Part shown: positions 1 to 11,789 of the stretch, piece after piece | Layout: each line of letters starts with the position of its first letter | Numbering within the stretch: position 1 is the stretch's first letter | DNA from: Glycomyces tenuis DSM 44171 | GTDB lineage: Bacteria; Actinomycetota; Actinomycetes; Mycobacteriales; Micromonosporaceae | Length of the DNA: 64,000 bases | Assembly (NCBI RefSeq): GCF_000427885.1 | Contig: NZ_ATYW01000003.1 | Coordinates: 306,159-370,158, forward strand | Direction of reading: 5' to 3' | Notes under the pieces: model-generated | The model's input: only the letters and a program-made list of their open reading frames with translations | The model's database searches: none | Told to the model about the DNA's origin: nothing | Program-made: the position numbers and the translations under genes

Positions 1-453
1 GCCGAGCTCCCCTTCGGCGAGGACGGCCTCGACGCGGTCGTCGGCACCGGCCTGATCCCGAAGTTCCGCACCGGCGGGCTCGCCGCGGAGTTCTTCCCGC
101 CCCCCGAGGTCCTGGCCGCCTCGATCGTCGGCTGCGCGCGGCGCGACCTGCGGTTCAAGCTCACCGCCGGGCTGCACCGGGCGATCCGCCACCGCGACCC
201 CGAGACCGGCTTCGTCCACCACGGCTTCCTCAACGTGCTCACCGCCTCCGCCGAGGCCGCGGGCGGCGCGGACGAGGCCGCCGTGGCCGCCGTCCTGGCC
301 TCGACCGACACCGAGGACCTGGTGGGCCGGGCCCGCGCGGTCGCCGACCGGCCCCGGCCGCTGTGGACCGGCTTCGGCTCGTGCAGCATCATGGAGCCGC
401 TCGAAGACCTGATGGCACTGTCACTGCTGGAGAGAGGCGGAGCGGCATCGTGA
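1..453 (+). CDS. Conserved hypothetical protein, 5' end outside window
   Basis: The window opens inside this gene; 150 codons remain before the TGA at 451-453. The remaining protein has an FRTGG motif near residue 22 of the visible part and an HHGFLN motif near residue 73, and looks soluble with no signal or membrane segment in what can be seen. I recall similar unassigned proteins in actinobacteria but know no function. Its stop overlaps the GTG start of fumarylacetoacetase (GTGA), so the two are translationally coupled and probably act in the same pathway, tyrosine/homogentisate breakdown. That functional link is inference from the overlap only. Confidence 0.75.
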   Translation, partial: AELPFGEDGLDAVVGTGLIPKFRTGGLAAEFFPPPEVLAASIVGCARRDLRFKLTAGLHRAIRHRDPETGFVHHGFLNVLTASAEAAGGADEAAVAAVLASTDTEDLVGRARAVADRPRPLWTGFGSCSIMEPLEDLMALSLLERGGAAS

Positions 454-1655
454 GCTGGGTCGAAGGCGCCGACGGCGGCCCGTACGGCATCCACCACCTC
501 CCCTACGGGATCTTCTCCACCGCGAAGGACCCCACGCCGCGCGTCGGCGTCCGCATCGCCGACCAAGTGCTCGACCTGCGAAAACTCGCCACCGGCACGT
601 TCTTCCTGCCGTGGATCCGCCCGGCGTTCCAGGAGCAGACGCTCGGCGCGTTCATGGCGATGGGCCGGCCCGCCTGGCGCCTGGTGCGCCTCCAGCTGAC
701 CGAGCTGCTCAACGCCGCCCGCTACCGCGAGCAGTCCGCGACGCTGCTCACGCCCATCGGCAAGGCGCGGATGCACCTGCCGTTCGACGTGGCCGACTAT
801 GTGGACTTCTACGCCTCGGAGCACCACGCCACGAACCTCGGCCGGCTCTTCCGGCCGGACGGGGAGGCGCTGCTGCCGAACTGGAAGCACCTGCCGGTCG
901 GCTACCACGGCCGCGCCGGGACCGTCGTCCCCTCCGGCACCCCGATCAAGCGGCCGAGCGGCCAGCGCAAGGGCCCCGGCGGCGAGATCGGCTTCGGGCC
1001 GAGCCGCCGGCTCGACATCGAGGCCGAGGTCGGCTTCGTCGTCGGCGCCCCCACCGAGCCGGGCTCGCCGGTCGCCGCCGACGACTTCGCCGAGCACGTC
1101 TTCGGGGTCGTCCTGGTCAACGACTGGTCGGCCCGCGACATCCAGGCCTGGGAGTACCAGCCGCTCGGGCCGTTCCTCGGCAAGTCGTTCGCGACCTCCA
1201 TCGGCCACTGGGTGACGCCGCTGGAGGCCCTGGAGGCGGCGAAGACGGCCGCGCCCGAGCAGGACCCCGCGCCGCTGGACTACCTCAAGGAGTCCGAGCG
1301 CTTCGGCTACGACCTGGCGCTCTCGGTGAGCTGGAACGGCGTCGAGGTCGCACGGCCGCCGTTCGCGCAGCTGTACTGGACGCCCGCGCAGCAGCTCGCG
1401 CACATGACCGTGAACGGGGCGAGCCTGCGCACCGGCGACCTCTTCGCCTCCGGCACGGTCTCGGGGCCCGAGGCGGACCAGCGCGGCAGCTTCATCGAGC
1501 TGACGTGGGGCGGGGCGGAACCGGTCCGCCTCGACGGCGCCGAGCGGACCTTCCTGGAGGACGGCGACACCGTGACGATCGGCGCCACCGCGCCCGGGCC
1601 GGGCGGCGAGACGATCGGCCTCGGTGAGGTCACGGGCACGATCACCGCCGCTTGA
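450..1655 (+). CDS. fahA: Fumarylacetoacetase
   Basis: Last enzyme of tyrosine/homogentisate breakdown: hydrolyses fumarylacetoacetate to fumarate and acetoacetate in the cytosol. The 401-residue protein keeps the catalytic and metal residues of the family in the same spacing as the mouse enzyme: D119, H126, E191, E193, D225 (in NDWSARD) and K245 (in PFLGKSF). I chose the GTG at 450, which overlaps the upstream stop as GTGA and has a GGAGAGAGG ribosome site before it; a longer in-frame start at 363 lies inside the upstream gene and adds 29 residues unlike the family. The gene ends 14 bases inside the convergent Lrp gene. Context with hpd, 0.6 kb away, supports the assignment. Confidence 0.93.
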   Translation: MSWVEGADGGPYGIHHLPYGIFSTAKDPTPRVGVRIADQVLDLRKLATGTFFLPWIRPAFQEQTLGAFMAMGRPAWRLVRLQLTELLNAARYREQSATLLTPIGKARMHLPFDVADYVDFYASEHHATNLGRLFRPDGEALLPNWKHLPVGYHGRAGTVVPSGTPIKRPSGQRKGPGGEIGFGPSRRLDIEAEVGFVVGAPTEPGSPVAADDFAEHVFGVVLVNDWSARDIQAWEYQPLGPFLGKSFATSIGHWVTPLEALEAAKTAAPEQDPAPLDYLKESERFGYDLALSVSWNGVEVARPPFAQLYWTPAQQLAHMTVNGASLRTGDLFASGTVSGPEADQRGSFIELTWGGAEPVRLDGAERTFLEDGDTVTIGATAPGPGGETIGLGEVTGTITAA

Positions 1656-2133
1656 GGCCCGCGGCGTCGGCCACCAGCGGGAGCGTCCGGTGGGGGATCT
1701 GCTCGGCCAGGGCGATCACCGTCGAGGCCCGCAGCACGCCCTCGCACGCCAGCACCCGGTCGATCACGCCCTGGAGCCCGGCGTTCGTGCGCGCGACGAT
1801 CCGGCACAGCATGTCGCCGGTGCCGGTCACGGTGTGCGCCTCGAGCACCTCGGGCACGCGCGCGAGGTTCCGCGCCACCGAGTCGTGGCCCACGGCCTGG
1901 CGCAGCTCCAAGGTCACGAACGCCATCACCGGGTAGCCGAGCGCGGCCGGGTCCACCTCCGGCCCGTAGCCGCGGATGACGCCGCGCGCGGCGAGCTTGT
2001 CCATGCGCGCCTGCACCGTCCCCCTCGCCACGCCGAGGCGCCGGGAGCATTCGAGGACGCCGATGCGCGGTTCGTCCCCCAGCAGCGCGATGAGCCGGGC
2101 GTCGAGCGCGTCGATCGATGAATCACTGGTCAT
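1642..2133 (-). CDS. Lrp/AsnC family transcriptional regulator
   Basis: A 163-residue Lrp/AsnC regulator: N-terminal winged helix-turn-helix (about residues 8-60, with the RLGVARGTVQARMDKL recognition region) and a C-terminal RAM ligand-binding domain (about 75-150, containing GTGDML). Proteins of this family bind DNA as oligomers and sense amino acids or related acids. It is divergent from hpd and convergent with fahA, so it most likely controls tyrosine catabolism; the effector is not visible. I start at the ATG at 2133; an upstream in-frame extension to 2277 would run into the hpd start and is unlike the family. Its 3' end overlaps fahA tail to tail by 14 bases. Confidence 0.9.
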   Translation of the reverse strand: MTSDSSIDALDARLIALLGDEPRIGVLECSRRLGVARGTVQARMDKLAARGVIRGYGPEVDPAALGYPVMAFVTLELRQAVGHDSVARNLARVPEVLEAHTVTGTGDMLCRIVARTNAGLQGVIDRVLACEGVLRASTVIALAEQIPHRTLPLVADAAGLKRR

Positions 2134-3484
<1,351 letters not shown>

Positions 3485-3491
3485 GCCCGCC

Positions 3492-3520
3492 GTCCGGGCG
3501 CGGCCTCCCAGCGCCCGGAC
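3492..3520 (+). terminator. Terminator after hpd
   Basis: Perfect 10-base-pair stem, GTCCGGGCGC (3492-3501) and GCGCCCGGAC (3511-3520), with a 9-base loop, starting 7 bases after the hpd stop. No U tract, as is common in actinomycetes. Confidence 0.65.
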
Positions 3521-3528
3521 CGGGTCCT

Positions 3529-3549
3529 CCCGGCTCCGCGGGAGCCGGG
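3529..3549 (+). terminator. Second hairpin after hpd
   Basis: Perfect 9-base-pair stem CCCGGCTCC (3529-3537) and GGAGCCGGG (3541-3549) with a 3-base loop, immediately after the first hairpin. It probably reinforces termination ahead of the hut operon. Confidence 0.5.
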
Positions 3550-3620
3550 CCCATGTGTCGTCCCGGGGGCGGCCGGGAACTCTGCAAGACTGGCGTCACC
3601 TCACAGCGAAGGCGGACCGG

Positions 3621-5258
<1,638 letters not shown>

Positions 5259-5287
5259 ACGCACGCACCGACACCGAGGGGGAAGCG

Positions 5288-6493
5288 ATGGACGCCGCCG
5301 AGTTCAGGTCGCTGTGGGACGGACTGACACCGATCGGGCTGTCCCAGCAGGGTGGCTACCTGCGGTACTCGTGGAGCGAGGCCGACCAGGCCTGCCGCAA
5401 CTGGTTCCGCGCCCAGGCCGACAGGCGCGACATGGAGATCGAGACCGACAAGAACGGCAACCTCTACGCCTGGTGGGGCCCGCGCCACGAGCGGAACGCG
5501 GTCCTGACCGGCAGCCACTTTGACTCGGTGCCCCACGGCGGCGCCTACGACGGCCCGCTCGGCATCGCCTCGGCGTTCCTCGCGATCGACGTCCTGCGCG
5601 AGGCGGGCGCGAAGCCGCGCCGCCCGATCGGCGTCGTCGCCTTCACCGAGGAGGAGGGCGGCCGCTTCGGCGTGCCGTGCGTCGGCTCCCGCCTCATGAC
5701 CGGCGCCCTCGACCCCGACCGGGCACGGGGGCTCACCGACGCCGACGGCATCACACTCGCCGAGGCCATGGACGCCACGGCCGCCGACCCGACCATCCTC
5801 GGCGCCGACCCCGAGCGCCTCGACGGGATCGGCGCCTTCGTCGAGCTCCACATCGAGCAGGGCCGCGCCCTCGACGGCGCGGACGCGCCCGTCGGCGTCG
5901 CCAGCGCGATCTGGCCGCACGGGCGCTGGCGCTTCACCTTCACCGGCGAGGCCAACCACGCCGGGACCACGCTCCTGGCCGACCGCTGCGACCCGATGCT
6001 GACCGCCGCGTTCATGGTCCTCGCCGCCCGCAAGGAGGCCCGGATCGTCGGCGGCCTCGCCACCGTCGGGCGCGTCGAGTCCGACCCCGGCGCCGCCAAC
6101 GTCATCCCCGGGACCGTCCGCGCCTGGCTCGACGCGCGCGCCCCCGACCAGGCCGACCTGGACCAGATCCTCGAAGGCGTGCAGTCCAAGGTGAACGAGC
6201 GGGCCGAGCGGGACCGCACGCAGGTGTCCGTCACCGCCGAGTCCGAGACGCCCCTGGTCGACTTCGACGGCGGCCTGCGGGACCGGCTCGCGGCCCTCCT
6301 TGGAAGTGCCCCGGTCCTGCCGACCGGCGCCGGGCACGACGCCGCGATCCTGGCCGCGCACGTCCCCACCGCGATGCTGTTCGTCCGCAACCGCACCGGC
6401 GTCTCCCACGCCCCGGGCGAGCGGGCCGACGACGAGGACTGCGCCGCCGGAGTCGACGCGCTCGCCGCGGTGCTGCGGGAGCTGGCGTGCTGA
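5288..6493 (+). CDS. M20-family amidohydrolase in hut operon
   Basis: A 401-residue zinc-dependent M20 amidohydrolase of the allantoate amidohydrolase / N-carbamoyl-amino-acid hydrolase type. Metal ligands visible: H77 and D88 ([15 protein letters not shown]), the EEE of residues 121-123 ([10 protein letters not shown]), the histidine of ELHIEQG and the histidine of VSHAPGE. The homologous dimerisation domain lies in the middle. It sits between hutU and hutF, 29 bases after hutU and overlapping hutF by 7 bases. HutF yields N-formylglutamate, and no HutG deformylase is in the operon, so this enzyme probably releases formate from N-formylglutamate. That substrate is inference; sequence alone would say allantoate or carbamoyl amino acid hydrolase. 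Start ATG 5288 with GGGGGAAG upstream. Confidence 0.85.
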   Translation: MDAAEFRSLWDGLTPIGLSQQGGYLRYSWSEADQACRNWFRAQADRRDMEIETDKNGNLYAWWGPRHERNAVLTGSHFDSVPHGGAYDGPLGIASAFLAIDVLREAGAKPRRPIGVVAFTEEEGGRFGVPCVGSRLMTGALDPDRARGLTDADGITLAEAMDATAADPTILGADPERLDGIGAFVELHIEQGRALDGADAPVGVASAIWPHGRWRFTFTGEANHAGTTLLADRCDPMLTAAFMVLAARKEARIVGGLATVGRVESDPGAANVIPGTVRAWLDARAPDQADLDQILEGVQSKVNERAERDRTQVSVTAESETPLVDFDGGLRDRLAALLGSAPVLPTGAGHDAAILAAHVPTAMLFVRNRTGVSHAPGERADDEDCAAGVDALAAVLRELAC

Positions 6494-7785
6494 CCTACTG
6501 GGCCGAACGGGCCCAATTGGCGACGGGCGTGGCCGAGGCGGTCGCGATCGAGACAGCCGAAGGCCGCATCACCTCGGTCACGGCCGGCGTCGAGGCGGCC
6601 GGGGCCGAAGTCCTGCGCGGCCTCGTCCTGCCCGGCCTGGCGAACGCCCATTCGCACGCCTTCCACCGGGCCCTGCGCGGCCGCACCCACGGCGAAGGCG
6701 GCACGTTCTGGGAGTGGCGCGAGCGGATGTACGCCCTCGCCGAACGCCTCGACCCCGACTCGTACTTCCGCCTCGCCAGGGCCGTCTACGCCGAGATGGC
6801 CCTCGCCGGGATCGCCTGCGTGGGGGAGTTCCACTACCTGCACCACGCCCCCGGCGGGCGGCCCTACACCGATCCGAACGCGATGGGCCAGGCCCTCATC
6901 GCCGCCGCGGCCGACGCCGGCGTCCGCATCACCCTCCTGGACGCGCTGTACCTCGCGGGCGGCTTCGGCGAGCCCCTCGCAGGCGCGCAGCGCCGCTTCG
7001 GCGACGGCGGCCTCGAAGCGTGGATGAACCGCGTCGACAAGCTCGACGCGGCCCCGCACGCCGTCGTCGGCACCGCCGTCCACTCGGTCAGGGCCGTGCC
7101 CGACGCGGCGATCGAGGCGTTCGCCTGCTCCACAGAGGGCCGGCCCGTCCACGTCCACGTCTCCGAGCAGCGCGCCGAGAACGAGGCCTGCCGCGCCGAG
7201 CACGGGTGCAGCCCGACGCAGCTGCTGGAGCGGCGCGGGCTGCTCGGCCCCGACCTGACCGCCGTCCACGCCACCCACCCCACGGGAGGCGACCTCGAGC
7301 TGCTGCGCCGCTCGGGCGCCACCGTGTGCCTGTGCCCCACCACCGAACGGGACCTCGCCGACGGCATCGGCCCGGCCCTCGCCATGGCCGAGGCGGGCAT
7401 CCCGCTGTCGCTCGGCACCGACTCGAACGCCGTCATCGACATGTTCGAGGAGGCCCGCGCCATCGAGATGCACGAACGCCTCACGACCGAGCGGCGCGGC
7501 CGATTCACCTCCGCCGAGCTGCTCGCGGCCATGACCCGCCACGGCAGCCTCGGCTGGGACGACGCCGGGCGCATCGCCCCCGGCCTGCGCTGCGACCTGG
7601 TGGCCGTCGCGCTCGACTCACCGCGCACCGCCGGGGTCGCGCCGGACGGCCTCCTGTACGCCGCCACCGCGGCCGACGTCACCGACGTCGTGGTCGACGG
7701 GCGCCGCGTCGTCTCGGGCGGCCGCCACACCGCGATCGACACGGCCGCCGAACTCGCCGAGACGATAGGGGAGCTGTGGCGATGA
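6487..7785 (+). CDS. hutF: Formimidoylglutamate deiminase
   Basis: Converts N-formimidoyl-L-glutamate to N-formyl-L-glutamate and ammonia. A 432-residue amidohydrolase-superfamily barrel: metal motif [11 protein letters not shown] near residue 58, the later HVHVSEQ strand, HATHP, and the TDSNAVID aspartate near 313. The presence of HutF means the pathway runs through formylglutamate rather than direct formiminoglutamate hydrolysis by HutG. I choose the GTG at 6487, overlapping the upstream stop by 7 bases; CTG at 6490 is the only close alternative. The stop overlaps the hutI start as ATGA, so expression is coupled. Confidence 0.92.
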   Translation: MLTYWAERAQLATGVAEAVAIETAEGRITSVTAGVEAAGAEVLRGLVLPGLANAHSHAFHRALRGRTHGEGGTFWEWRERMYALAERLDPDSYFRLARAVYAEMALAGIACVGEFHYLHHAPGGRPYTDPNAMGQALIAAAADAGVRITLLDALYLAGGFGEPLAGAQRRFGDGGLEAWMNRVDKLDAAPHAVVGTAVHSVRAVPDAAIEAFACSTEGRPVHVHVSEQRAENEACRAEHGCSPTQLLERRGLLGPDLTAVHATHPTGGDLELLRRSGATVCLCPTTERDLADGIGPALAMAEAGIPLSLGTDSNAVIDMFEEARAIEMHERLTTERRGRFTSAELLAAMTRHGSLGWDDAGRIAPGLRCDLVAVALDSPRTAGVAPDGLLYAATAADVTDVVVDGRRVVSGGRHTAIDTAAELAETIGELWR

Positions 7786-8936
7786 GCCTCCTGGTCGACA
7801 ACATCGGCGAGCTGTTCACCGCCGACGAGGAGCACGGCGTCAGGAACGACGCCGCCCTCGTCGCCGACGGCGGCGCCGTCGTCTGGATCGGCCCGGCCGC
7901 CGAGGCGCCCGCCGCCGACGAACGGCTCGACGCGGCCGGGCGCGCCGTCGTCCCCGGCTTCGTCGACAGCCACGCCCACCTCGTCTTCGCCGGGGACCGC
8001 ACCGCCGAGTTCGCCGCGCGCATGAGCGGCGAGCCCTACACCGGCGGCGGCATCCGCACCACCGTGACCGCCTCCCGCCGCGCGAGCGACGACGAACTGC
8101 GCGCCACCTGCGCCCGCCTCACCGCCGAGATGCTCCGCCAGGGCACCACCACCGTGGAGATCAAATCCGGCTACGGGCTCACCGTCGCCGACGAGGCACG
8201 GCAGCTGCGCATCGCGGGCGAGTTCACCGGCGAGACCACCTTCCTCGGGGCGCACACCGTCCCGGCCGCCACCGACGCCGAGGAGTACGTCGATCTGGTG
8301 TGCGGCGAGATGCTCGACGCCTGCGCCCCGCACGCCAAATGGGTCGACGTGTTCTGCGAAAGGGGCGCCTTCGACGGCGACCAGGCCCGCCGGGTCCTCA
8401 CCGCCGGCGCCGAAGCGGGGCTCTCGCCGCGCGTCCACGCCAACCAGCTCACCGCCGGGCCCGGCGTGCGGCTCGCCGTCGAACTCGGCGCCGCCTCGGC
8501 CGACCACTGCACCCACCTGAGCGACGCCGACGTCGACGCGCTCGCCTCCGGCTCGACGGTCGCCACGCTCCTGCCGGGCGCGGAGTTCTCCACGCGATCG
8601 CCCTATCCGGACGCGCGCAGGCTCATCGACGCGGGCGCCGCGGTCGCCCTCGCCACCGACTGCAACCCCGGCTCGTCCTTCACCAGCAGCATGGCCTTCT
8701 GCATCGCGCTGGCCGTGCGCGAGATGGGCATGACCCCGACCGAGGCCGTCGCCGCCGCCACCGCGGGCGGCGCGAAGGCGCTGCGCCGAGACGACGTCGG
8801 CCGCCTCGCGATCGGCGCCCGCGCCGACCTGGCCGTGCTCGACGCGCCGTCACACGCGCACCTGGCCTACCGGCCGGGCACGCCGCTCGTCACAGCCGTC
8901 GTACGGGGCGGCACCGTCGTACACCAGGAGCCCTGA
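7782..8936 (+). CDS. hutI: Imidazolonepropionase
   Basis: Third histidine-breakdown enzyme: opens imidazolonepropionate to formimidoylglutamate. A 384-residue metal-dependent amidohydrolase with [12 protein letters not shown] (metal-binding HAH, near residue 65), the EIKSGYGL segment characteristic of HutI (near 127), GAHTVP, HANQL, the DHCTHLS histidines and the ATDCNPGSS aspartate near 291. Start ATG overlaps the hutF stop (ATGA). One base separates its stop from hutH. Confidence 0.95.
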   Translation: MSLLVDNIGELFTADEEHGVRNDAALVADGGAVVWIGPAAEAPAADERLDAAGRAVVPGFVDSHAHLVFAGDRTAEFAARMSGEPYTGGGIRTTVTASRRASDDELRATCARLTAEMLRQGTTTVEIKSGYGLTVADEARQLRIAGEFTGETTFLGAHTVPAATDAEEYVDLVCGEMLDACAPHAKWVDVFCERGAFDGDQARRVLTAGAEAGLSPRVHANQLTAGPGVRLAVELGAASADHCTHLSDADVDALASGSTVATLLPGAEFSTRSPYPDARRLIDAGAAVALATDCNPGSSFTSSMAFCIALAVREMGMTPTEAVAAATAGGAKALRRDDVGRLAIGARADLAVLDAPSHAHLAYRPGTPLVTAVVRGGTVVHQEP

Positions 8937-8937
8937 G

Positions 8938-10476
8938 ATGACCACCGTCCAGATCAAACCCGCCGGTATCACGCCCGAGGACGTCATCGCCGTCGCCAGG
9001 GACCGGGCCGAGGTCGTCATCGACTCGGGCGCCGTCGAGGCGATGCGCCGCAGCCGCGAGATCATCGACGGCATCGACCGCGACGGCCGGCCCGTCTACG
9101 GCGTCTCGACCGGCTTCGGGGCCCTGGCGGGCACGTTCATCGAGCCCGAGCGGAGGGCCGAGCTCCAGCACGCGCTCATCCGCTCGCACGCGGCGGGCGT
9201 CGGCGAGCCGATGCCGAAGGAAGTGGTCCGGGCGATGATGACGTTGCGGCTGCGCTCCCTCGCGATGGGCCGGTCGGGAGTCCGCCCCGAAGTCGCGGCC
9301 GCAATGGCGACCCTGCTCAACGCCGGTATCACTCCGTGGGTGCCGCGTCACGGCTCGCTCGGCGCCTCCGGCGACCTGGCGCCCTTGGCGCATTGCGCGA
9401 TGGTGCTGCTGGGGGAGGGCTGGGTGCTCGCCGACGACGGCGGACGCGCCGGCGCCCGCCCCGCCCTGGAGGCCGCCGGGATCGCGCCGATCACCCTGTC
9501 GTCCAAAGAGGGCCTGGCACTGATCAACGGCACCGACGGGATGCTCGGCATGCTGATCCTGGCCGCCGCCGACGCGAGGCACCTGCTCGCCATGGCCGAC
9601 GTGTGCGCCGCGCTGTCGATCGAGGCGATGCTGGGATCCGACCGGCCGTTCATGCCCGAACTCCACGAGATCCGCCCCCAGCCCGGCCAGGCGACGAGCG
9701 CGGCCAACATCCACATGCTGCTCCAGGACTCCGAGATCATGGACTCCCACCGGGACGACCTGCTGCACGCCGTGCAGGACGCCTACTCGATGCGCTGCGC
9801 CCCGCAGGTCGCCGGCGCCGCCCGGGACGTCCTGGCCTACGCCGAAGGGGTGGCCGCGAACGAGCTGCGGTCGGTGGTCGACAACCCGGTGGTCCTGCCG
9901 GACGGGCGGGTCGAGTCCACGGGGAACTTCCACGGCGCCCCGCTCGCCTACGCCGCCGACTTCCTGGCGATCGCCGCGGCCGACGTCGGCTCGATCGCCG
10001 AGCGGCGCGTGGACCGGCTGCTCGACGTCACCCGCTCCCGAGGGCTCCCGGCCTTCCTCAGCCCCGACCCGGGCGTGAACTCGGGGCTCATGATCGCCCA
10101 GTACACGGCCGCCGGGATCGTGGAGGAGAACCGCCGCCTGGCGGTCCCCGCTTCGATCGGCTCGGTCCCCACCTCGGGGATGCAGGAGGACCACGTCTCG
10201 ATGGGCTGGTCGGCCGGTGCCAAGCTCCGCGAGGTCCTCGACAACCTCGGGAGCCTGCTGGCGGTCGAACTCCTGGCGGCCGTCCGGGGCGTCCAGCTCC
10301 GCCAGCCGCTGATCCCGTCCCCGGCGGCGAGAACGGCCATAGCGGCCGTGGAGCCCATCGCGGGCAAGCCCGGCCCCGACCAGTTCATGGCCCCGGTCAT
10401 CGAACAGGTGAAGAACTTGGTCACCGGCCCGTCCTTGAAGGTCGACATCGAATCCGCCATCGGCCCGCTCCAATGA
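8938..10476 (+). CDS. hutH: Histidine ammonia-lyase
   Basis: First step of histidine breakdown: eliminates ammonia from L-histidine to give urocanate. The 512-residue protein carries the ASG triad A143-S144-G145 (SLGASGDLAP), which cyclises to the MIO prosthetic group, the VYGVSTGFG motif at 53-61 with the catalytic tyrosine, and QEDHVSMG, whose residues line the active site. Last gene of the hut operon although first in the pathway. Starts one base after hutI. A toxin-antitoxin-like pair begins only 26 bases after its stop, with no obvious terminator between. Confidence 0.96.
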   Translation: MTTVQIKPAGITPEDVIAVARDRAEVVIDSGAVEAMRRSREIIDGIDRDGRPVYGVSTGFGALAGTFIEPERRAELQHALIRSHAAGVGEPMPKEVVRAMMTLRLRSLAMGRSGVRPEVAAAMATLLNAGITPWVPRHGSLGASGDLAPLAHCAMVLLGEGWVLADDGGRAGARPALEAAGIAPITLSSKEGLALINGTDGMLGMLILAAADARHLLAMADVCAALSIEAMLGSDRPFMPELHEIRPQPGQATSAANIHMLLQDSEIMDSHRDDLLHAVQDAYSMRCAPQVAGAARDVLAYAEGVAANELRSVVDNPVVLPDGRVESTGNFHGAPLAYAADFLAIAAADVGSIAERRVDRLLDVTRSRGLPAFLSPDPGVNSGLMIAQYTAAGIVEENRRLAVPASIGSVPTSGMQEDHVSMGWSAGAKLREVLDNLGSLLAVELLAAVRGVQLRQPLIPSPAARTAIAAVEPIAGKPGPDQFMAPVIEQVKNLVTGPSLKVDIESAIGPLQ

Positions 10477-10502
10477 TATAGCGAATACGCTATAATTGAT
10501 GC
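10477..10502 (+). promoter_or_regulatory. Palindromic operator over leaderless promoter of XRE gene
   Basis: Inverted repeat TATAGCG (10477-10483), AATA, CGCTATA (10488-10494). Its right arm runs into a consensus -10 hexamer TATAAT (10491-10496), which lies 6 bases before the GTG at 10503, so the transcript should start at or next to the start codon. A repressor bound here would block the promoter. Autoregulation by the XRE protein is inferred. No good -35 is visible. Confidence 0.65.
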
Positions 10503-11117
10503 GTGGACAGGCTTTCATCGACGGTGGTCGAGCGTTTGCGGGCGGCTCGGCTCGAACTGGGGCTCTCGCAGGCCGACATCGCCGACCGGATCGGCACGAC
10601 CCAGTCCGCCATCGCCCGCCTCGAATCCGGCCACTCCGACCCGCGGCTCAGCACGCTGGAGCGATACGCCCGAGCCGTCGGCGTGGAGCACGCCTTCGAG
10701 GCGGGGCGCACGACAGCGCCGACGCTGGAGCGAACGGCCGACGAGGTCCGGGCCTCGCTCAAGGCCGGTGAGGCCGGTGAGGCGCTCCGCCACGTCATTC
10801 AGTTTCTCGACGACATCGACGGTGTCGACCGAGCCGCAGTGCGGCAATCCGTACGCGTCGAGCCGGACGGCACCGGAGACGAGCGGTGGGACGCGCTCTT
10901 GGCGGGCATAGCCGAATACGCCAGCCGCCGTGCGGGCCTGTCCACTCCCGGGTGGGCGAGTGCGCCGGGGCGTTTCCTCCGGAAGTTCTGGTTCGTGGTC
11001 GAAGAGCTCATGGGCAGGCCGATGCCCGGACTCGCCGCGCTCTCCGCCGGCTCCGCCTCACCGGAACTGGCGAGCCGCGGCGTGTTCCTCGACCGTGCTT
11101 CGCTGGAGAGCGTATGA
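10503..11117 (+). CDS. XRE-family regulator, putative antitoxin
   Basis: A 204-residue protein: helix-turn-helix of the Xre/Cro type at about residues 8-62 (LGLSQADIADRIGTTQSAIARLESG), a linker, then a C-terminal domain with the segment SRRAGLSTPGWASAPGRFLR, which recurs in actinobacterial HTH proteins paired with nucleotidyltransferases. The GTG start lies 6 bases after a TATAAT box, a leaderless arrangement, and a perfect palindrome covers that promoter. It overlaps the next gene as ATGA. The pair resembles an autoregulated toxin-antitoxin module, with this protein as antitoxin and repressor; no experimental link is known to me. Codon use looks less extreme in GC than the adjacent hut genes. 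Confidence 0.8.
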   Translation: MDRLSSTVVERLRAARLELGLSQADIADRIGTTQSAIARLESGHSDPRLSTLERYARAVGVEHAFEAGRTTAPTLERTADEVRASLKAGEAGEALRHVIQFLDDIDGVDRAAVRQSVRVEPDGTGDERWDALLAGIAEYASRRAGLSTPGWASAPGRFLRKFWFVVEELMGRPMPGLAALSAGSASPELASRGVFLDRASLESV

Positions 11118-11626
11118 GCCTGCTCGACAGAGACGCCATCCTGGAGTTGCTGACGGATCTGGGGGCGACGCTCGCCGACGCCGGTGAACGGGCGGAGCTC
11201 TTCCTCGTCGAAGGAGCGGCGATGGCCTTGGCCTACAACACCAGGCGTGCCACGCGCGACCTCGATGCGATCTTCGATCCGAAGCAGGTCGTCTACGAGG
11301 CGGCCAGGGAGGTCGGGGAGCGCCATGGCCTTCGCGATGACTGGCTCAATGACGCGGTGAAAGGCTTCCTCCCCGGCATCGACCCGAATGCGACGGTCCT
11401 GTTCGACGCGCCCGGAATCGCGGTGCGAGTGGCCTCGCGTCGCTACCTGTTCGCCATGAAGGCCGTCGCCGCCAGGGTCGAGCGGGACGCCGAAGACCTC
11501 GTGACGCTCTACCGCCTATGCGGATTCGCCTCCGTCGACGAGGCCCTCGCCTGTGTCGAGGAGACCTATCCGCCGCATCTGCTCCCGCCTAAGACCGAGT
11601 TCCTGGTGCGGGAGCTTCTCGGCTGA
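11114..11626 (+). CDS. Nucleotidyltransferase (DUF6036/AbiEii-like), putative toxin
   Basis: A 170-residue protein of the Pol-beta nucleotidyltransferase type. It shows a glycine turn VEGAAMAL (32-39) and the paired acidic metal ligands D49 and D51 in TRDLDAIF, followed by a helical part with VASRRYLFAMKAVAARVERDAEDL typical of AbiEii-like toxins. Such enzymes add nucleotides to tRNA or other targets in known toxin families (MenT, AbiEii); the target here is unknown. ATG start overlaps the XRE stop, so antitoxin and toxin are co-translated. It could instead be a housekeeping nucleotidyltransferase, but the paired regulator argues otherwise. Confidence 0.72.
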   Translation: MSLLDRDAILELLTDLGATLADAGERAELFLVEGAAMALAYNTRRATRDLDAIFDPKQVVYEAAREVGERHGLRDDWLNDAVKGFLPGIDPNATVLFDAPGIAVRVASRRYLFAMKAVAARVERDAEDLVTLYRLCGFASVDEALACVEETYPPHLLPPKTEFLVRELLG

Positions 11627-11775
11627 GGGGGGTCCGACTCCAGGTCGATCTCGCGCGGCAGTTCGCGGCGGAGGTCGGAGGTATCGGGGAAGTCGTCGAT
11701 GCAGGGCGGTTCGCGAAGCAGTTCTTTGAAGGACCGTGTTTCGGCGGGGCGCCGCTCGTCATCGCCGTTTGGCAT
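11566..11775 (-). CDS. Possible small protein antisense to the toxin end
   Basis: A 69-codon reading frame starting at an ATG (11775) that has AGAGGGGAAG 5 bases upstream, a good ribosome site. The protein is charged and proline-rich with SFKELLREPPCIDDFPDTSDLR in two parts, then a basic tail. Its last 61 bases lie antisense within the nucleotidyltransferase gene. I do not recognise it. It could be a third component of the module or a chance frame; only the ribosome site and acidic helix-like N-terminus support it. Confidence 0.3.
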   Translation of the reverse strand: MPNGDDERRPAETRSFKELLREPPCIDDFPDTSDLRRELPREIDLESDPPQPRSSRTRNSVLGGSRCGG

Positions 11776-11789
11776 GACCGCTTCCCCTC

